Assembly (NCBI GenBank): GCA_030628805.1
Contig: DAOVQG010000112.1
Location: forward strand, 1-13,337
DNA length: 13,337 nt
DNA from: JAGMDK01 sp023128695
GTDB lineage: Bacteria; Planctomycetota; Phycisphaerae; UBA1845; Fen-1342
Direction: 5' to 3'
Made by a program: the position numbers and the translations under genes. Below are positions 13,269 through 13,337 of the stretch, piece by piece. Every line of letters starts with the position of its first letter. Position 1 is the stretch's first letter. The notes under the pieces are model-generated. The model searched no databases and was not told the origin of the DNA. It worked only from the letters and a program-made list of their open reading frames with translations.

Positions 13269-13337
13269 TGGGTGGCACGGCCGTGTCGGCCGTGAATACC
13301 TGCGACTTGTACACGGCTGACACAGCCGTGCCACCCA
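13269..13337. repeat. Family B inverted pair at the window edge
   Basis: 26-base arms at 13269-13294 and 13312-13337 are reverse complements with two mismatches, separated by 17 bases. Each arm is TGGGTGG followed by a CACGGC...GCCGTG hairpin, with tails outward. The right copy's reverse complement contains the 4269-4293 unit exactly. The arm may continue past the window end. Confidence 0.85.

Overview
The window looks like a piece of a GC-rich Planctomycetota chromosome, most likely Phycisphaerae or a relative. This is inferred from two very large secreted proteins. They carry features I associate with that phylum: cysteine-rich ACCLPDG-type modules, thrombospondin-3-like DCNTNGxxDEC repeats, and a paired dockerin-like calcium-loop tail (GDSNCDG...NWRDIDYFV). 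I see no rRNA, tRNA, CRISPR array or insertion sequence.

Layout. Bases 2-142 are the 3' end of a plus-strand gene. Every other recognised gene is on the minus strand. Reading in transcription order from the left block, 2959 to 223 is a compact three-gene operon: a DUF4920-like lipoprotein, then a B12-binding-type radical SAM enzyme whose start overlaps the lipoprotein stop, then a second small lipoprotein of unknown family. Upstream of this, 3996-3223 encodes an MtfA-family zinc peptidase. The right-hand two thirds holds two giant exported proteins, 1377 aa (8437-4304) and 1230 aa (12581-8889). Their N-terminal halves are unrelated, but they share a C-terminal module of about 270 residues: an F5/8C-like beta domain flanked by calcium-type repeats, then a dockerin-like pair. 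The last 59 residues are identical. The 1230-aa protein also contains a parallel beta-helix with a ladder of stacked cysteines. These are best read as surface or secreted structural/adhesion proteins carrying a common C-terminal anchoring or sorting module.

Non-coding structure. The intergenic gaps are packed with inverted repeats. Four families (A at 3092 and 4169-4243, B at 4269 and 13269-13337, C at 4032-4093, D at 8789-8879) share one design: a short 5' tail followed by a small hairpin, normally arranged as an inverted pair with tails outward. This resembles REP/BIME elements mobilised by RAYT transposases. A fifth simple hairpin (E) lies at 4123-4162. The 1377-aa gene has a textbook sigma70-type promoter (TTGACA-N16-TATACT) about 240 bases upstream, giving a long leader, and the 1230-aa gene has a GC-rich structured leader. 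No search could be run, so family names rest on motif recognition.
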